Source: Megaleporinus macrocephalus (taxonomy: Eukaryota; Chordata; Actinopteri; Characiformes; Anostomidae). Taken from it: a DNA stretch of 64,000 bases. The position numbers and the translations under genes were made by a program. A model generated the notes under the pieces. The model saw only the letters and a list, made by a program, of their open reading frames with translations. It made no database searches and had not been told where the DNA came from. The DNA lies in assembly GCA_021613375.1 (NCBI GenBank), contig CM038711.1, positions 20,979,694-21,043,693 on the forward strand. Direction: 5' to 3'. This document shows positions 32,591-45,033 of the stretch, one piece after another. The first letter of the stretch is position 1. Each line of letters opens with the position of its first letter.

Positions 32591-33174
32591 ATTAGGGTGC
32601 GAATTATACAATGACAACTGGGAGGGTCAAGTTATTCTTTAGGGTGTAAAGGGAAACCAGTAAAGCACAGGCGCGTGCTTCAGTAAACTGAAGTCTTACA
32701 ATCCTTACAGTGTCTTGCTTGCTTACTGTAATGTCTGGCGCATACCACACAACAGCCCCTGTAGTCATAAACAATATACTATAGAGCAAAATGACCAGCT
32801 AGTCAATTCCACAAAAACACACATTCTGAACTCTACATTCATATTCTACAGGATCTCTCCCACAGGAACTATGCGTAAATCAATTCTGAATAAATAGGAA
32901 ATAACAATGTCACTGAAAGTCACTGTAGCCTAATGAAAAACATTATAAGAAATTAGTCTTTCCATAAAAACCACAAAGGTTTATTCTGACTTTCTTGTGC
33001 TTTCCTCCTAGTCACCCATGATGATGAAAGGCGATGTCCAGCTTTCAACCAGGACATCACAAAAGGAATGAACTATAAGCTGAGCTGAAAAAGCAGTCAA
33101 ACCCACAGTTACTTCTAACACGCAGTTAATACTGTTAAACTGTCTACCCACACTGTAAAACATGTATTTTAGTT
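32591..33174. other. No gene seen
   Basis: Sequence between the tandem array and the old repeat. The equivalent interval is absent in the copy at 20,205-20,220, so it is either an insertion here or a deletion there. Confidence 0.4.
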
Positions 33175-33870
33175 ATTTACAGTGTATAAAACTTTAAATG
33201 TGGTTTAAATATGGTATAAACACAGCAACTTGTCCTCTTTCATCAATTTTACTGCAAAACTAGGCATTATTTTTTCTAAAGTTTATTATGAGTTTGATAC
33301 ATTTCTTCTCATGTTGTGCAGACACTATAAACAGCCCATATAAAACTAAACCTGAATTCCTATTCCAATGTTCTGTTTCACCTTAAAAGCTGAAGATGTT
33401 CAGTTCAAAGTGCCTAAAAAGCACATCTTCAGCCTGAAGCGTTTGTTGCCAAAGCAGTGTTAAGGGTGGAATGTTAAATTGGAACAATCTAATCTAACAT
33501 CTTCATGTAAGTGATTTACTGAAGGGGATAAAGTGCATTTAACAAAGCTAGACAGCAGCTACTTACACACAGAGCCTTGGCCTGTGCAGCTTGTTCACCT
33601 TATGGAATTCGCAAGACACGTGATCAATAATTGGAGTAAGACAGGCAGAAGAGAGGGATCATTACTGACAAGGAATGGAATAATCCACTATGTGTGTGAA
33701 ATCTTATTTACAAGATTCTCCCAGGCATGGATCCTGTACATTTATTGTAATATTTTAGGTCAGAATTATATATTAATGTTTTGACACGCCCCTAACACCC
33801 AAATATTGTTTTTACCCCTTTTTGGGGGTAGTTTGGGTTGTCAACATTAAGGCGGGTTGATATGTTGCCA
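33175..33870 (+). repeat. Old repeat, copy 2, uninterrupted (empty site)
   Basis: Inverted counterpart of 15,780-16,469 plus 20,111-20,205. It preserves the pre-insertion site catta/tttttt at 33,269/33,270. It also has an extra segment of about 85 bases at 33,690-33,780 that copy 1 lacks. Confidence 0.85.
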
Positions 33871-34865
33871 CCTTGGCGGTGATTGGTGTCACCTTCTTGA
33901 TCCAGTTAACCTGTAATACACAAAAAGAAAGACTTCCGCAGTAAACTGTTCACCAGTGTTTGGAGATTATTTATCACTAATCACGTTGTCTGCTATTCTC
34001 CAGTAATTATTCCCTCAGAGGGGGTTGGTATGGTTACACACAGTGCGTTGAAATCTTCACCTACAGGGGCGGCCCCCATGTCCTAAAAAACATGGTTCTT
34101 CTGTGAGGCTCTGTGCTTCACCCACCCCCTCTCAAACTGTCCCTACAACTCGGTTCTGGGGTACAGATGCAACTTTACAGTGAAAAACATATAACCATGT
34201 TTTCTTTATGCTCACAGATAATGACTGCATCAGTTATCAGCACAAAAGCAGAACTAACATGCAGCCTCTCCTTGTGATTCCAATGCTTCTTAATATGTTT
34301 CTTTCCCATGACTTCCTGGCCTAAAATTATTATATGCATACCTTCAGCTCTAATGTAGTAGCATTTTTTGGAACAACTGAAACTTATAAATCCAACAAAC
34401 AGTTTAAAAAAACCCAATTGTGTCAATCGAACAGCGGAGAATAAAGCAGGAGAACTTTATTACAAGACCTACGCACATGAAATGGCAGGAATTATGTTAA
34501 AAAAAAACATACCCTTCTCAACCTGAGGCAAAATAAAACACAGTACAAAAATAGTCTGCAGTGTATTGAGGCTTATGTGAAATAAGTTGCGGTTCAGCAA
34601 GACTGGTACAAAGCTTGAAGAGACTAAATGCAGTACCTTATGTTCTTATTGTACATGAACCTAGAACAGGATCAGTGCTGGAATAAAATATAATTTAATA
34701 CACTACTCCAGAAAACAGATAAACCTACATCAAGTAACACAAGGTTTATATGGGACATAGGTTTGCAGTGGTGTGGAATTAACAAGTGCAAAAGACAAAT
34801 ATTGCTGTGCTTGTGCCTGAAGACAATACAGTGAATTTGGCTTTATGTATACTTAACTTGCAATA
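33871..34865. other. No gene seen
   Basis: No defensible coding sequence or repeat recognised. Confidence 0.4.
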
Positions 34866-34869
34866 TATT

Positions 34870-35420
34870 TTATAAAAAATGTTTTTGAACTAAAGACGCC
34901 AAGTGATAAAGTACTGCAGATGTAATATTGTTCAATTCTTCCTCCAAACAAGTTCTAAGGTGTGTAAGAGTTACAGAGTTTTCCTTGCTGCATTTTGGGT
35001 TTTTTTTATAATGCCACACATTCTCTACTGGGGACAGGCAGGTAGGCAAGTCCAGTACCCTTTTGGACTTGTTGCTGGTAAAAAAATATGGATCTTCGGT
35101 CATATGACATTCATATCTTCCACTAAAGACCTGAAATACTGTACACAGTACACATTTTCAGTGTGTGAAGGCTCATCCCAAAAAACACTCTTAGATGCCC
35201 TTCCAAGTGACAAAACCTGATGAAGTACCCTTGCAGTTGAGAGAAAAACATCCCAGTAAAGAAAATGAGATGCAGTGCACTACAGTTTACCCTACTGTGT
35301 GCCCTGCGATTTCCCAGTTGACCATAATGTGGTTCCAGGCAAATATGAATTCTGCCATGACTTCTCCACCAGCTGTCTCTCTTCATGACTACCAAGCTCA
35401 CAAATCAGCTTCCTCATTAA
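34870..35420 (-). pseudogene. Tc1-like transposase relic
   Basis: On the minus strand the piece LPTCLSPVENVWHYKK matches the C-terminal catalytic-end signature of Tc1-like transposases (usually SPDLNPIENVW). It is followed by a helical end (HLRTCLEEELNNI). Upstream frames, including RIHICLEPHYGQLG, look like the central region, but they are shifted and stopped. Dead fragment; the subfamily is not assigned. Confidence 0.5.
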
Positions 35421-35425
35421 TATGA

Positions 35426-35427
<2 letters not shown>

Positions 35428-35483
<56 letters not shown>
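35428..35483. repeat. (GT)n microsatellite
   Basis: About 28 uninterrupted GT units. Confidence 0.95.
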
Positions 35484-35485
<2 letters not shown>

Positions 35486-35645
35486 AGGAAACAACAGTTC
35501 CTTCTGTGCTTTAATTTGGAGGTGTTTGTGAAATAAACATTTTAGAAGTTTATAATTCCCTGTATTTTTATCATAGAGGTGTAGTTATATGTATAAGCTG
35601 AATCATCGATAAACATATTGTTAATCTTAATGAATGATGAAGACC

Positions 35646-36003
35646 AGAGGTTGCACAAACTAGTCAACTAGTTAACTTGAGTTCACTACTCAGCGATGAC
35701 GGTGTAGGCTTGATGTCAACTAGTCGCTGACCACGTCATTATGATAGTAAAAACATAGGAAACTTCAGAGAAAATAACAGGTCCTTATCTCCAGCTTCCT
35801 AAAGGCCAGCAATCCGATCCAGAGCTTGTTGAAAAGGGATCATCATGCACTATTGATCCGTGGAGTTTGGCTCCATCACAGATTTCTAAAGTCACTTGTT
35901 GCAAAGCATTCCCTTCCCTTGCTGTTTTTGTTATGACATCACCAGCCATTAGTAAACGTCGACTTGATTTCCATCCAATAATTTCTTAAGTTGTGCAACC
36001 ACT
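35646..36003. mobile_element. hAT-like MITE
   Basis: Terminal words agaggttgcacaaact (left) and aagttgtgcaaccact (right) form an imperfect terminal inverted repeat. Inner ctagtc/gactag-type words such as caactagtcaactag resemble a common fish hAT-derived MITE. No matching 8-bp flanking duplication was found. Confidence 0.55.
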
Positions 36004-36099
36004 TATAAAAACTATTTCATCAAAAATTCAGTGCTTCCTTTTTTTAAGAAAGCATCTTTCTTGTGCTGGCTTGTTTCAGCCGTCACTCACGCTCAAGCT

Positions 36100-36200
36100 A
36101 ATCACGCACACACCGCCCAATCAAAAGCCGAGAAGCGGTCACGTCCATTTTTTCTGAGTGCAGTGCAGAGCAGAGCGCGAAGAAAGTGACAGGAAAGGTA
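36100..36200 (+). promoter_or_regulatory. Candidate promoter and first exon
   Basis: A CCAAT box (cgcccaatcaaaag) lies about 80 bases before a purine-rich stretch that ends in a donor-like aaag/gtaatt at about 36,198. Modest evidence only. Confidence 0.25.
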
Positions 36201-36649
36201 ATTAAGATAAATTTGTTCTATGACATATGCTGTTTATTTTGTAAAGCACCAGCATATTGTTAGTGTAACGCAAAATATTAAATTAGCTAGCTATCTTGTT
36301 ACTTCTAGATTTTTCAAATCATGACCTTGGTTTGTCTTGCAGCATAAGTTGACTACACGAATTTTAATTTATTGTCTTTTTTTAGCCTGCGTCTTTTGAC
36401 AGCCTTTAGTCCAATAACAATAATCATACTGTAAATTTGTCTATAACAATGATTCTGGAGCCTACCATTAATTCAAACAGTTAACATTAGCTAGCTAGTA
36501 ACGTTAGCAGGAGCTTCTTCTATCATGCCTAAGATGAATTGATTTTTTTAACTATATAAAAAATACTTGCATTTACTTCAACTTATATTATTATACTTTG
36601 TATATTTTGTATATATTTTAATTATTTCTTTTTTTGTTATCTTATCTAT

Positions 36650-36750
36650 TGGTGAATAGAGGAACAGCAAAGTTAGAATTTCATTGTATAGTGTAACTGT
36701 CTGTTCTGCTGTACATATGACAATAAAACTCTTGAATCTTGAATCTAATG
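36650..36750 (+). mobile_element. LINE 3' tail fragment
   Basis: The sequence tttcattgtatagtgt followed by gacaataaaactcttgaatc is the usual tail of a non-LTR retrotransposon in fish, ending in short tail repeats. The body is missing. Confidence 0.45.
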
Positions 36751-36879
36751 TCAGCCCCCAACCTGAAGCCATTTCTTTTAACTTTAGAAACTTTTGAATA
36801 CATTTCTGATGGAATCTTAAATCAGATGTGTAAGTAGCGAACAGAAATGTGTCTTTCTGACAGTTTACAGCTTGACGTT

Positions 36880-37010
36880 TCTTACATGATCGCACAGCCA
36901 GATCTCTGCAATCGGAGCGCACTGCTGAGCGCCTGGGCCACACAGTACACAGCTTGTGAGTTTAGGGGTCTGCTGGCTGTCATGGTAACCACCAAGCTGT
37001 GAGTGTGTTT
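36880..37010. promoter_or_regulatory. GC-richer patch with half X-box
   Basis: Contains tcatggtaacc, whose reverse (GGTTACCATGA) matches one half-site of an RFX X-box. It lies upstream of the candidate coding exon at 37,387. Weak. Confidence 0.2.
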
Positions 37011-37375
37011 TTTATATTTTGAGAATAACGAAATCATTAGGTCAAGCTAGTAGTTAGTAAGTAACTAAGATTTACAGTAAATCCTTTACACACTACGTTT
37101 TTTCTTTAAATACAACGTAACCTCAACAAAAGAAAAGTTAAAACTTGAAGTTTAAACGATATAAGTCAAGCGGCAGGATGTAACGTTGACATGTAGAGAG
37201 TAAACAAACACTAGCAGCAGTGCTAACGTCAGCCTGTCTGATATCTGTCCATTTATTTATTCCGCAGCTTCTTATCATTTATCAAAGCGTGCTAAGCGAC
37301 CACTGGTCCTATTTTTTTGTTTTATAATAAGCACAGACAGATTCTACATAACACTGTTCTGCTATTTTGATAACA

Positions 37376-37424
37376 GACCAACAAAATGCTAAATCCTAGA
37401 CTGAAGTGGGAAGAGCAAAAAGGG
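37376..37424 (+). CDS. Candidate first coding exon
   Basis: Begins after tttttgataacag-type acceptor sequence at about 37,377. ATG at 37,386-37,388 in good context (acaaaatgc) opens MLNPRLKWEEQKG and runs into a strong donor (gg/gtgagt). A later exon-like frame at 38,122-38,243, after atgcacag, reads EMSKTTKDRVTEKYNLHPPR and ends in TAA. It is not in phase with this donor as read, so joining them is not supported. Gene identity unknown. Confidence 0.25.
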
Positions 37425-38345
37425 TGAGTTCTTCTAAAACAAATAATTAGACATGCACTGTACTCCCTTTCCCCGACCCGGATCATAGACTAATACAGTC
37501 TTTCTCCAGTTTCAGCCCTGTTGTCCACCTACACTGTAAAACTGCGGCCCAGGATCTTTTTTTGGCATTTACATGAATGAAATTGATGCAGCTCAATTCC
37601 ATCTGCTCGTTTAAACACAAAACAGACCCTCATGAACTAAATTCTTTGAAATAGTGCAGTGGTTTGCATTTTTCTGTTGTCTTTGAATTATGGAAAGGAC
37701 TGTATGTTTGGACCACACACAAACATACCCTTCCATTATTCATTTCTATTTGAAGTTAAAATATTTTTTTGCTGCTGACCTAAAAGTATAGTAAGTGCAG
37801 GTTGATGTTTCATCTGATAGACTGATGGTAGACCATGTTTAGTTGAGCAAAAACTACAATTATAGACTCTATTTAAAAGTACTTGTATGACTGTAGTATG
37901 CTATAGTATGCATTTAGAATATAGTCTGAGAGTGTGTCCTGTATATGTATGCACTGTACGTATGTGTGAAATGGAATTGATGTGGTAGAGAATACACAGC
38001 TGATGTTTGCACTGAGGCGCACTTTTCTAAATGATACTGCCAACAAGACTAAATGTATTCATTGTTTATAGAGGAAGACAATATGTAGCTCATATTGTTA
38101 CAATTCTCTCTTTCTGAATATGCACAGGAAATGTCAAAGACTACGAAGGACAGAGTGACTGAAAAATATAACCTGCATCCACCTCGTATTCTGAAGCGGT
38201 TATGCTCCAGAATGGGCGAGACCACATACCGAGAGGCAAAATAATCACTAAGGTTTGTCATTGTTACTCAAACAACTTTATGTCTATTAGGTAACGTCTT
38301 TCACAGTAATCCTATTTGTCAAGGCTTTACATTTGAGAAAGCTAC
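37425..38345. other. Mostly no gene; one exon-like frame at 38,122-38,243
   Basis: Mainly AT-rich. The plus-strand frame at 38,122-38,243 is preceded by a splice-acceptor-like atgcacag and has 40 codons before TAA. It has no recognised domain. Confidence 0.3.
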
Positions 38346-38349
38346 TCAG

Positions 38350-38445
38350 AATAGAACAGAATAGAAAATAATGCTCTTTATTGTCATTTTACAGAATATA
38401 CAGCGAGATTGGGGAGCTACTCGTTTTTTAGTGCAAGACAAGTAA
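38350..38445 (-). mobile_element. LINE 3' tail fragment (reverse)
   Basis: On the minus strand the sequence ends with atgacaataaagagc followed by tctattctgttctattctg, a typical LINE tail with short terminal repeats. Confidence 0.5.
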
Positions 38446-38529
38446 GAGATAAAAAAGTTTTAATTTACATAGCTAACAATATTGATGTGGTATGGAATGC
38501 ACAGCTAATGTTTGCACTGATGCACAGTC

Positions 38530-41190
38530 TAGGGCTGTCTTACTGCAATACCGCGGTTATGGGACGTTTACCGCGGTGATGAGCTCATTACCATCATCAC
38601 CGCATTTTTATGGCTGTCAAATCTGATTGGCTGAGTTTTGAGCCGTAGTAAAATGCTCCATATAAGTCTTCTAAGTCCTATACTATCCATTTCACTTCAC
38701 AAACAAATGTCACGCAACACCCTGAATCCGAGTCTCTCCAGCACAGCAGAGAGAGAAGTTTAAATGTTAAATCAGTGATGGAATTCTCTTTAGGTCGTGT
38801 TGTATCAGGAGTAATGTTCAGATTAATTTAAACAGTCGTTTTTACTTGTTTTTTAGATGAATAATGTTTAACTTAGCCGTTATTTTGCCAAACAGCTAAA
38901 GTTTACACTGAGCGCTTAGCAACAAACGGGCTGCACTTCACGTGCGGCGGAGAAATGTACAATGAATACTTTTTTAATTGGACGTGGTGTATTTGGTTGT
39001 TGTCCCCATTTTAATAAAAACAAATCCACAACTCAGAGTGTTGAGAGTCTCCCGCTTGATTTAATGCATGGCTTTTTCTAGTGCAAGGTACATGGCTGCA
39101 CATTAACTGTGATCTGTAGTATTAACTCTGTAAATATTTAGTTGTTATCCGTTACATGTTCAAGGCCATTGGCTTTCATTTTGCGCGCGACGGAAAGAAA
39201 ACAAATAAACAAATGGGCAGAGGAGGGTTTCTTTTGGATTTGTCTGATTATTAATAATTATTTGACGGTTGGAACACTTGATGCTTGCTACACATAACAC
39301 ACTCATATTTTACACACCCGAAATAAAACTTATTATATTTTATTTGTACATGTCACAAACGCACCTCTTACATGGTAATGTCCATACAGATGATAGCCAT
39401 GGCCATGAATCTAGTTTCAAGGCAAATACTGTCACCAATGTGGGCACATTTTGGATTTGAGCCAGATGACAATGGACAGCCAGCAAATGTAGAGGAGGCA
39501 GTATGCCGCATTTGCAGAAAAAATAGCTGTCTCAAGAGTATGGCAATAATTTAAGAGCACATCTTAGAATTAACCACCCTTTGCCAAATTTGGCAGCTGC
39601 ACATCTACGTCAGGGGCAGATAGGCCTCAGGTCAGCAGCAACAGGCCATCTCTGATGCTTTTGCAAGAGGAGCGAAATAAACACGTGACAGTAAACAGTG
39701 GCGAGCGCTTACTGACAGTGTTACCCGATATTTAGTTAAGGAAATTGTTCCCTTTTGTACCGTTGAGAAGTCAGCTTTCAAAGCCATCCTACATGCCAAT
39801 ATGTACTTCTCGATCAAAAGTACTTCTCGCAAAAAGCAGTTCCTGCATTACACCAGACAGTGAAGGAGGGTATAATACGTGACCTGAAAGAAGTTGACCA
39901 TTTCTTAATGACAACGGATATGTGGTCAAGTGTGAACCTGACCCTGATACATGAGCCTGACCATTCACTATCTGCAAATGCAAACTGGGAACTAAAATCA
40001 AAGTGCCTGGAGACCACACAGGTGACAACTTGGCAGAGGCGCTCAGATCTTCTCTCCAATAGTGGTCTCTGGACGAGAGGAAATTGCTTTACAACAGACA
40101 ATGGGGCCAACATTGTGGCCACGGTACGTAAACATGGCTGGCAGTGAGTAAATTGTTTTGCATTTCGCTGTTACCAATGCACTGAAGTCAGAAGAGCCCG
40201 CGCTACGGGTTTGTGTGCTTGAACTTAGGTTAACAACGTTCTCACAAAGCTGGCAAAAGAAGAGAAAGCTGATCAAAGAACAAGCTGAGCTCAACTTGCC
40301 CCAGCATTGCTTAGTTGTGATGAGTTGTTCGCATATATTACACAATAAACAATTACGAAAGCCTTCAGGGTAACGGTAGACAAAGAAAAAAGAACACGGA
40401 TGTCCAACAACTGTCCCAAGGAAACGAAAAATAAAAGCACTTAACGTTTTTAAAAAAACCCGTAAAAGCTAGTTAAAGAATTTGTGCAAGCTGAGCTGTA
40501 TTTTAATCCAGCAAAAATAATCTTTGAACACAAAATAAGTTTGGCCCTGTATCCCTCGGACCGCGCACACGAGCCCATGGGGGGTTCCCGGCGCGTAACC
40601 CGCGTGCTGGTTCAGCACCGATATTGTGGACAGCCGAAGCCAGCACGTGGCCTGGGGTCAGGGCCCGTTAACCGCGCACGGCTTGCTACCCTCCTGCTCT
40701 GTTTTCGCTCTCTATTTTGCCGCTTAACTTAAAAACTGGGTGAAGTTTAGAACGGGCTGATCACTGATCTCAATTTATTTGAAGACAGTCCTGTTTTAAT
40801 GTGTTCACAAAATTGTTCGACTAGGTGGGGTTCTACGCAGAAGATGGTTGAACGTGTTTTTGAGGAGTGCCCAGCTATTAAAAGGGTGCTGTTGATTCCT
40901 ACGTGGCAGGATGTCGAAGTCCTAGAATCAGTTAATGCAGCGCTGAAAAAATATTATATTACAGATGCGCTGTCTTCAGAGAGGATAGTTATAGCATCCT
41001 CCGTGAAACCGGTACTAGTTACTACGAGATGATCTTATGCTCCCAACTGAGGAAGAGACAGAGTTGACGCGCAACCTGAAAAAAAAAGTCCTGGAAGAAA
41101 AATACAGTGCACCTGCAAAACAAGGACTGTTGGCAACCGCAATACCGCCGTGATGCGTTTCTTACCGCGGTAATAAAAAATCACAGCCCT
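38530..41190 (+). mobile_element. hAT element with ZBED-like transposase remnants
   Basis: Bounded by TAGGGCTGT (38,530) and its inverse ACAGCCCTA (ending 41,190), with repeated accgcgg words next to both ends that look like transposase binding sites. Inside, on the + strand, are pieces of a BED-finger hAT transposase: WAHFGFEPDDNGQPANVEEAVCRICRK (39,440-39,520), KEGIIRDLKEVDHF with TTDMWSSVN (39,860-39,945), TDNGANIVATVRK (about 40,095), and TRWGSTQKMVERVFEECPAIKRVL (40,820-40,890). Frameshifts, stops and an insertion at about 40,315-40,800 break it. A clean 8-bp target duplication is not visible. Confidence 0.75.
40545..40705. other. CpG-rich patch inside the hAT element
   Basis: About 160 bases rich in GC and CpG (cggaccgcgcacac, ttcccggcgcgtaacccgcg, gttaaccgcgcacggc), with small palindromes such as gtgctggttcagcac. 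It sits in a part of the element that does not match the expected transposase and contrasts with the AT-rich surroundings. Origin unknown. Confidence 0.5.
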
Positions 41191-41212
41191 ACACTCAGCT
41201 GACTCTTCTTTT

Positions 41213-42090
41213 CTCTACCTGCACCTTGCGACATTTGCAGCTAATCCAGTCACTAAAAGCTTTCCAACCTCTTTCAGTGTCCTGGCCTTTGCTCCCAGAG
41301 CACCCAGCACCTTATCAGCAAGCTGCCTACTATCTGTACTTGGCTTGATATGGAAATAGCATATTTGGGATGCAATGAGTAAAAGATTCTCTTCCTTTGC
41401 ATGAGCTCAATGAAGTCGAGCCCCATTTCTCTAGGAGGTTTAAACTCTTTGGATAGGTTGTCCAATGTAGCTGCATCTAAAGGAGCATGAGCATGAGCAT
41501 GATTGTCAAAGGCTTGCCTTGTAACAGACACTTCATCACTAGTGTGTGACCCATGTTCACAATCCTCTGGCTACTACCATCAGAATGGTCAGTCTCACAC
41601 ATGCAGATTGCAGCCAATTCTGGATGAAGACTGACTGATGTCAGAGGACCTTCATCCTTTGTGTAACATGGCTGTCCTTGTGGGGTGACTACTGGTGGAG
41701 TATGTTTAGTTTTAGTTTTACATTTGCTGTGCATCTGTTAATGGACAGTGAAGTTTTTCACATGTTTTCTTGGCAGTAATAGCAGCCCTTATGCTTCCTA
41801 CATTCACTCACTAGTTCAGATATCTTTGCCTCAGCTTCTAGTAACTTATGCTCAATGGATTTCAACTTGTACCTCCAGTATTGTTCATTGACATAAAAAC
41901 ATTCCTTAACAGAATCATGCTTGATGCCATATCCCAAAGCGGTTTACATTGCACAACAGACCATTCTCTATCAGTAGAAAAACCTTTGGATGAAAAGTAC
42001 TGAGATGTCTTTTGCTCTTTTATGTGCTTGTTAACTACATAGTCGAGTACCTTTTCAAATGCAACCTCAGTTCATTCAGGCATTTCAGTA
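41213..42090 (-). pseudogene. Unrecognised coding remnant (minus strand)
   Basis: Minus-strand frames line up as one decayed protein. From 42,090 downward: VAFEKVLDYVVNKHIKEQ; then, one frame over, KHDSVKECFYVNEQYWRYKL and a predicted coil (HKLLEAEAKISELVSE) ending in HKGCYYCQEN; then a poorly conserved part; then LSKEFKPPREMGLDFIEL, and finally LADKVLGALGAKARTLKEVG ending in a TAG near 41,213. The pieces have protein-like composition, with several frameshifts and stops. I cannot name the family. It starts 23 bases from the hAT element end and probably belongs to another transposon. Confidence 0.4.
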
Positions 42091-42534
42091 CCACCCTTAG
42101 ATAATGTGCTTTTTCTATAGTTTTTATAGTGAAGAGGTTTCAAAGTGTTCCTGCACTACCTCAGAGGATAACTCAAACTTCTGGCCTTCAGTCAGTCTAC
42201 AGACCTTCTCTCACTGCAAGCATAACAGTTACAAAACATTGGTCTTGCCAAAATACCAGTGTTTTCTAACAACCCAAACTTTCCTAGATAGCTAAGAGTA
42301 ATCTCAGGTGTTCAGAAAACAAAAAACGCTAGGCTTCTAATAGTGACAAGAAGTACACTTCACTTAGAGCAGAGAAGATTGTCACAAAGACACTAGGTTT
42401 TACCAGTGACCAACAATAAACTTCTCTCAGTTTAGAAAGGGTACATGTTCCACCAACAGAGAACAACAGACTTACTGGACAGGTTATAATTACTATTAAA
42501 ATTCTTGTTGGTATTGTTGCTATTATTAGTAGTA

Positions 42535-43224
42535 GTAGTATTAAACTTAGAAGGCTCTGAAAGTCTGGAGTGGAAGCAGGAGTGAACAGGGACCACGCTG
42601 TTATGCCATAGTGTTCGACGGAGAAACTGCATTGTCTGTCTTTTAATTATAAACTTGCTTTATTCACTGCCTATTATTCAAATCTTTGTTTTTTTACGTG
42701 TCACATTCATGTGATTAACACATTTGTTATGGATTCTGTTTTATTATAAAACTTTCTGCACAAACTTAACTCCATAGACACTCCTATATCCCAGAACCCC
42801 ATAGTGCACTAACTGGAATCTCACCTGTTTTTTTCTGACTCACCACTTTTATAGAATCCTACTTTCTTTCAAGCTCAGAGAGAGCAGCTCTGCAGGAGGA
42901 GAGTTGGTGGGTCGAGGCAGATCACACCTACATGCTGACGCAGGTAGAGGAGATGAGAGCAGGAGAAGAGAAAAGAGAGAACAGGAGTTTATCCAGGACA
43001 GTCACAAGGCCACAAGTGACCTGGACCAGAAGAAAGGAGATAAGAACTTCTGCAGCAGATGTGTGCACTGCTCAGGAGGAACCAGGGCAAAACCTACACA
43101 CAATGAAGACAATGTGTTGACGAGAGGGTCGCTCGCCTAGAGCACAACTGCTACAATTGCTCGGCTAGACACACACACAAATAAATAAACCATATAAAAT
43201 AAACAGGGCGCCTCAGCAGATCTA
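42535..43224 (+). pseudogene. Coiled-coil family copy 5, deleted remnant
   Basis: Starts with the conserved upstream region (agtagtagtattaaac, ggctctgaa, gacggagaaactgc, ttttttctgactcacc). It then jumps from cctactttct at about 42,870 directly into coding sequence (gagagagcagctctgcagga). The CRE, CArG, TATA, start codon and first about 75 codons are therefore deleted. Further deletions remove most of the second coil and the Lys-rich tail. The 3' flank keeps gagggtcgctcgcctagagc, one tctagc-type motif, and AATAAA (43,180-43,200). Not functional. Confidence 0.85.
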
Positions 43225-44030
43225 ACTAGATAACATCATTTTGTCGCATGCAGAAGTAATACGACGGCACAGTTATAATAAAGTAAATAGAATCAGCAAA
43301 ATATTCCAGAACATTTGTTAGAAACACACCTTGTCCAAGTCTGCAAAGATATTCCTATTTTTTTGTCCAGCAACTCCTCCTTTTCTTCGCAAAACTTTTA
43401 TCAGCTGGGAAGAGTGGTGATCTAGCTGCTAAATTAACTTTGATCTCACTGGTGATACGAGCAAACTCTACTTCCACCAAAAAACATGTAACAATGACAG
43501 AAAAAAATAAAATAGTGTTCCACAGCAAACTGTGGATTATTAAAAACATGAATGTAATCATCCAACTAATCAAATGGTATTTTTTAATTCATTTTAGTTA
43601 AAACTTTGCTAGAGTGGTACATAAAAAGGTAGTATACACCCTTCTAAACTATAAACCAATACATTAATCATTTGTCCAGGATGATGCCACCTTTTATGAA
43701 TAATTACTCTTCCCCAAAGGTTTAACCTGTGGTCCTTCAGTAACTGATATCTTGAAGTTTGTTCTGCAGTACAGTCTTTACACCTCCACATTCATGTAGC
43801 TGAAAAAGCAAAACAACAAAAACGTTTTACCATCAATTACCATCAATAAATACATAATATTCATTGTATATATTTTTGCTACGTTGCTACTTCAATGTTT
43901 CCAACATAGATCTTTTAAGTTGTGTGTGATTCTGTTCTATTCTATGCTATATCCCTGCTAAAAGCAGAAAACAGTCTGGTGCACTGAAATATCATCACAG
44001 GAAAGCCCAATAATACCAAAGTGATGACAA
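43225..44030. other. No gene seen
   Basis: AT-rich DNA with short frames only. Confidence 0.4.
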
Positions 44031-44039
44031 CTGACATAC

Positions 44040-44996
44040 GTTTGCTGACTTATGTTGGTAGAAGTGAGGTGCGGATCGATACTGAAATATCGATACCTCC
44101 GATACCAGATCTTTATGCTCTAAAATCGATTCTGATACTTCTGATACTTTATTCATTTGAGGAAATGTATTTGATTAACAGGAACACAGTGGAAAGTAAC
44201 TAAACTATTGAGATCTTGTCTAAATGCTACTCAACTGGTGGGATCTACTTTTTATTCCACCTGGATAAGTGCGTGATGCGTAAGCGCAGCAGCACGCTGC
44301 TCAGTCAGTCACTCCGTGTGGAGACACAATGGCAGAGCGTAAACGGAGTCTTGTGTGGAGCTATTTTATCAGTTTTAGCTCCACAAACAGCCAAGACGAG
44401 ATTTGTGTTTTTGTAGGAAAAACGGTAAGGAGCTGTAGCAACACCACAAATGAGTATAAACACATAAAACAGCACGAAAAAGAGAACTCCGAGCTACAAA
44501 AGAAAGGAAGGGAGGAGGAGGGAAACCCCTCAGAGAGAGCCTTAGAGTGTCTAGGTAGCTCATATAGTGCTAAAAGTAACATAACCTCTTGTCTCTAAAG
44601 TGGTTAAATATAATAAATATTCTGTTGACTGTAAAAAGAGACGTTATCCACTCCTTCAAAGTTTGTAAACAAACGTGACGTCGTGGAGCTGTGAGTGCTG
44701 CTTAGCAACAGGAGGTTAGCGTTTTTCCATTGGCTCAGTAGCCTTGCGCTAGCAACAGCTATAGTTTGATTATTTCTCCTTAGGCACTTTAAACATGTCC
44801 CGCTCATATGTTTATAGATGCTCGAATTATTATTCATCTGACAACGAGATCTTACAGTTTTTAATCTGGATCACATCCTTTATTTATGAAATAGGAGACA
44901 TCGATGACTGCAGGCTACTAAGAGATTCGACTCTGTAACAAAGCTTGTATATTCTTGTTTTATGAAAATAACAACGATACAAACAAACCATACTAC

Positions 44997-45033
<37 letters not shown>

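Noticed and set aside
32098..32595. 165-codon frame rich in THSLTHS
   Set aside because: It is the translation of a tandem repeat.
38522..41198. 8-bp target-site duplication of the hAT element
   Set aside because: Flanks gcacagtc and cactcagc are not a convincing match.
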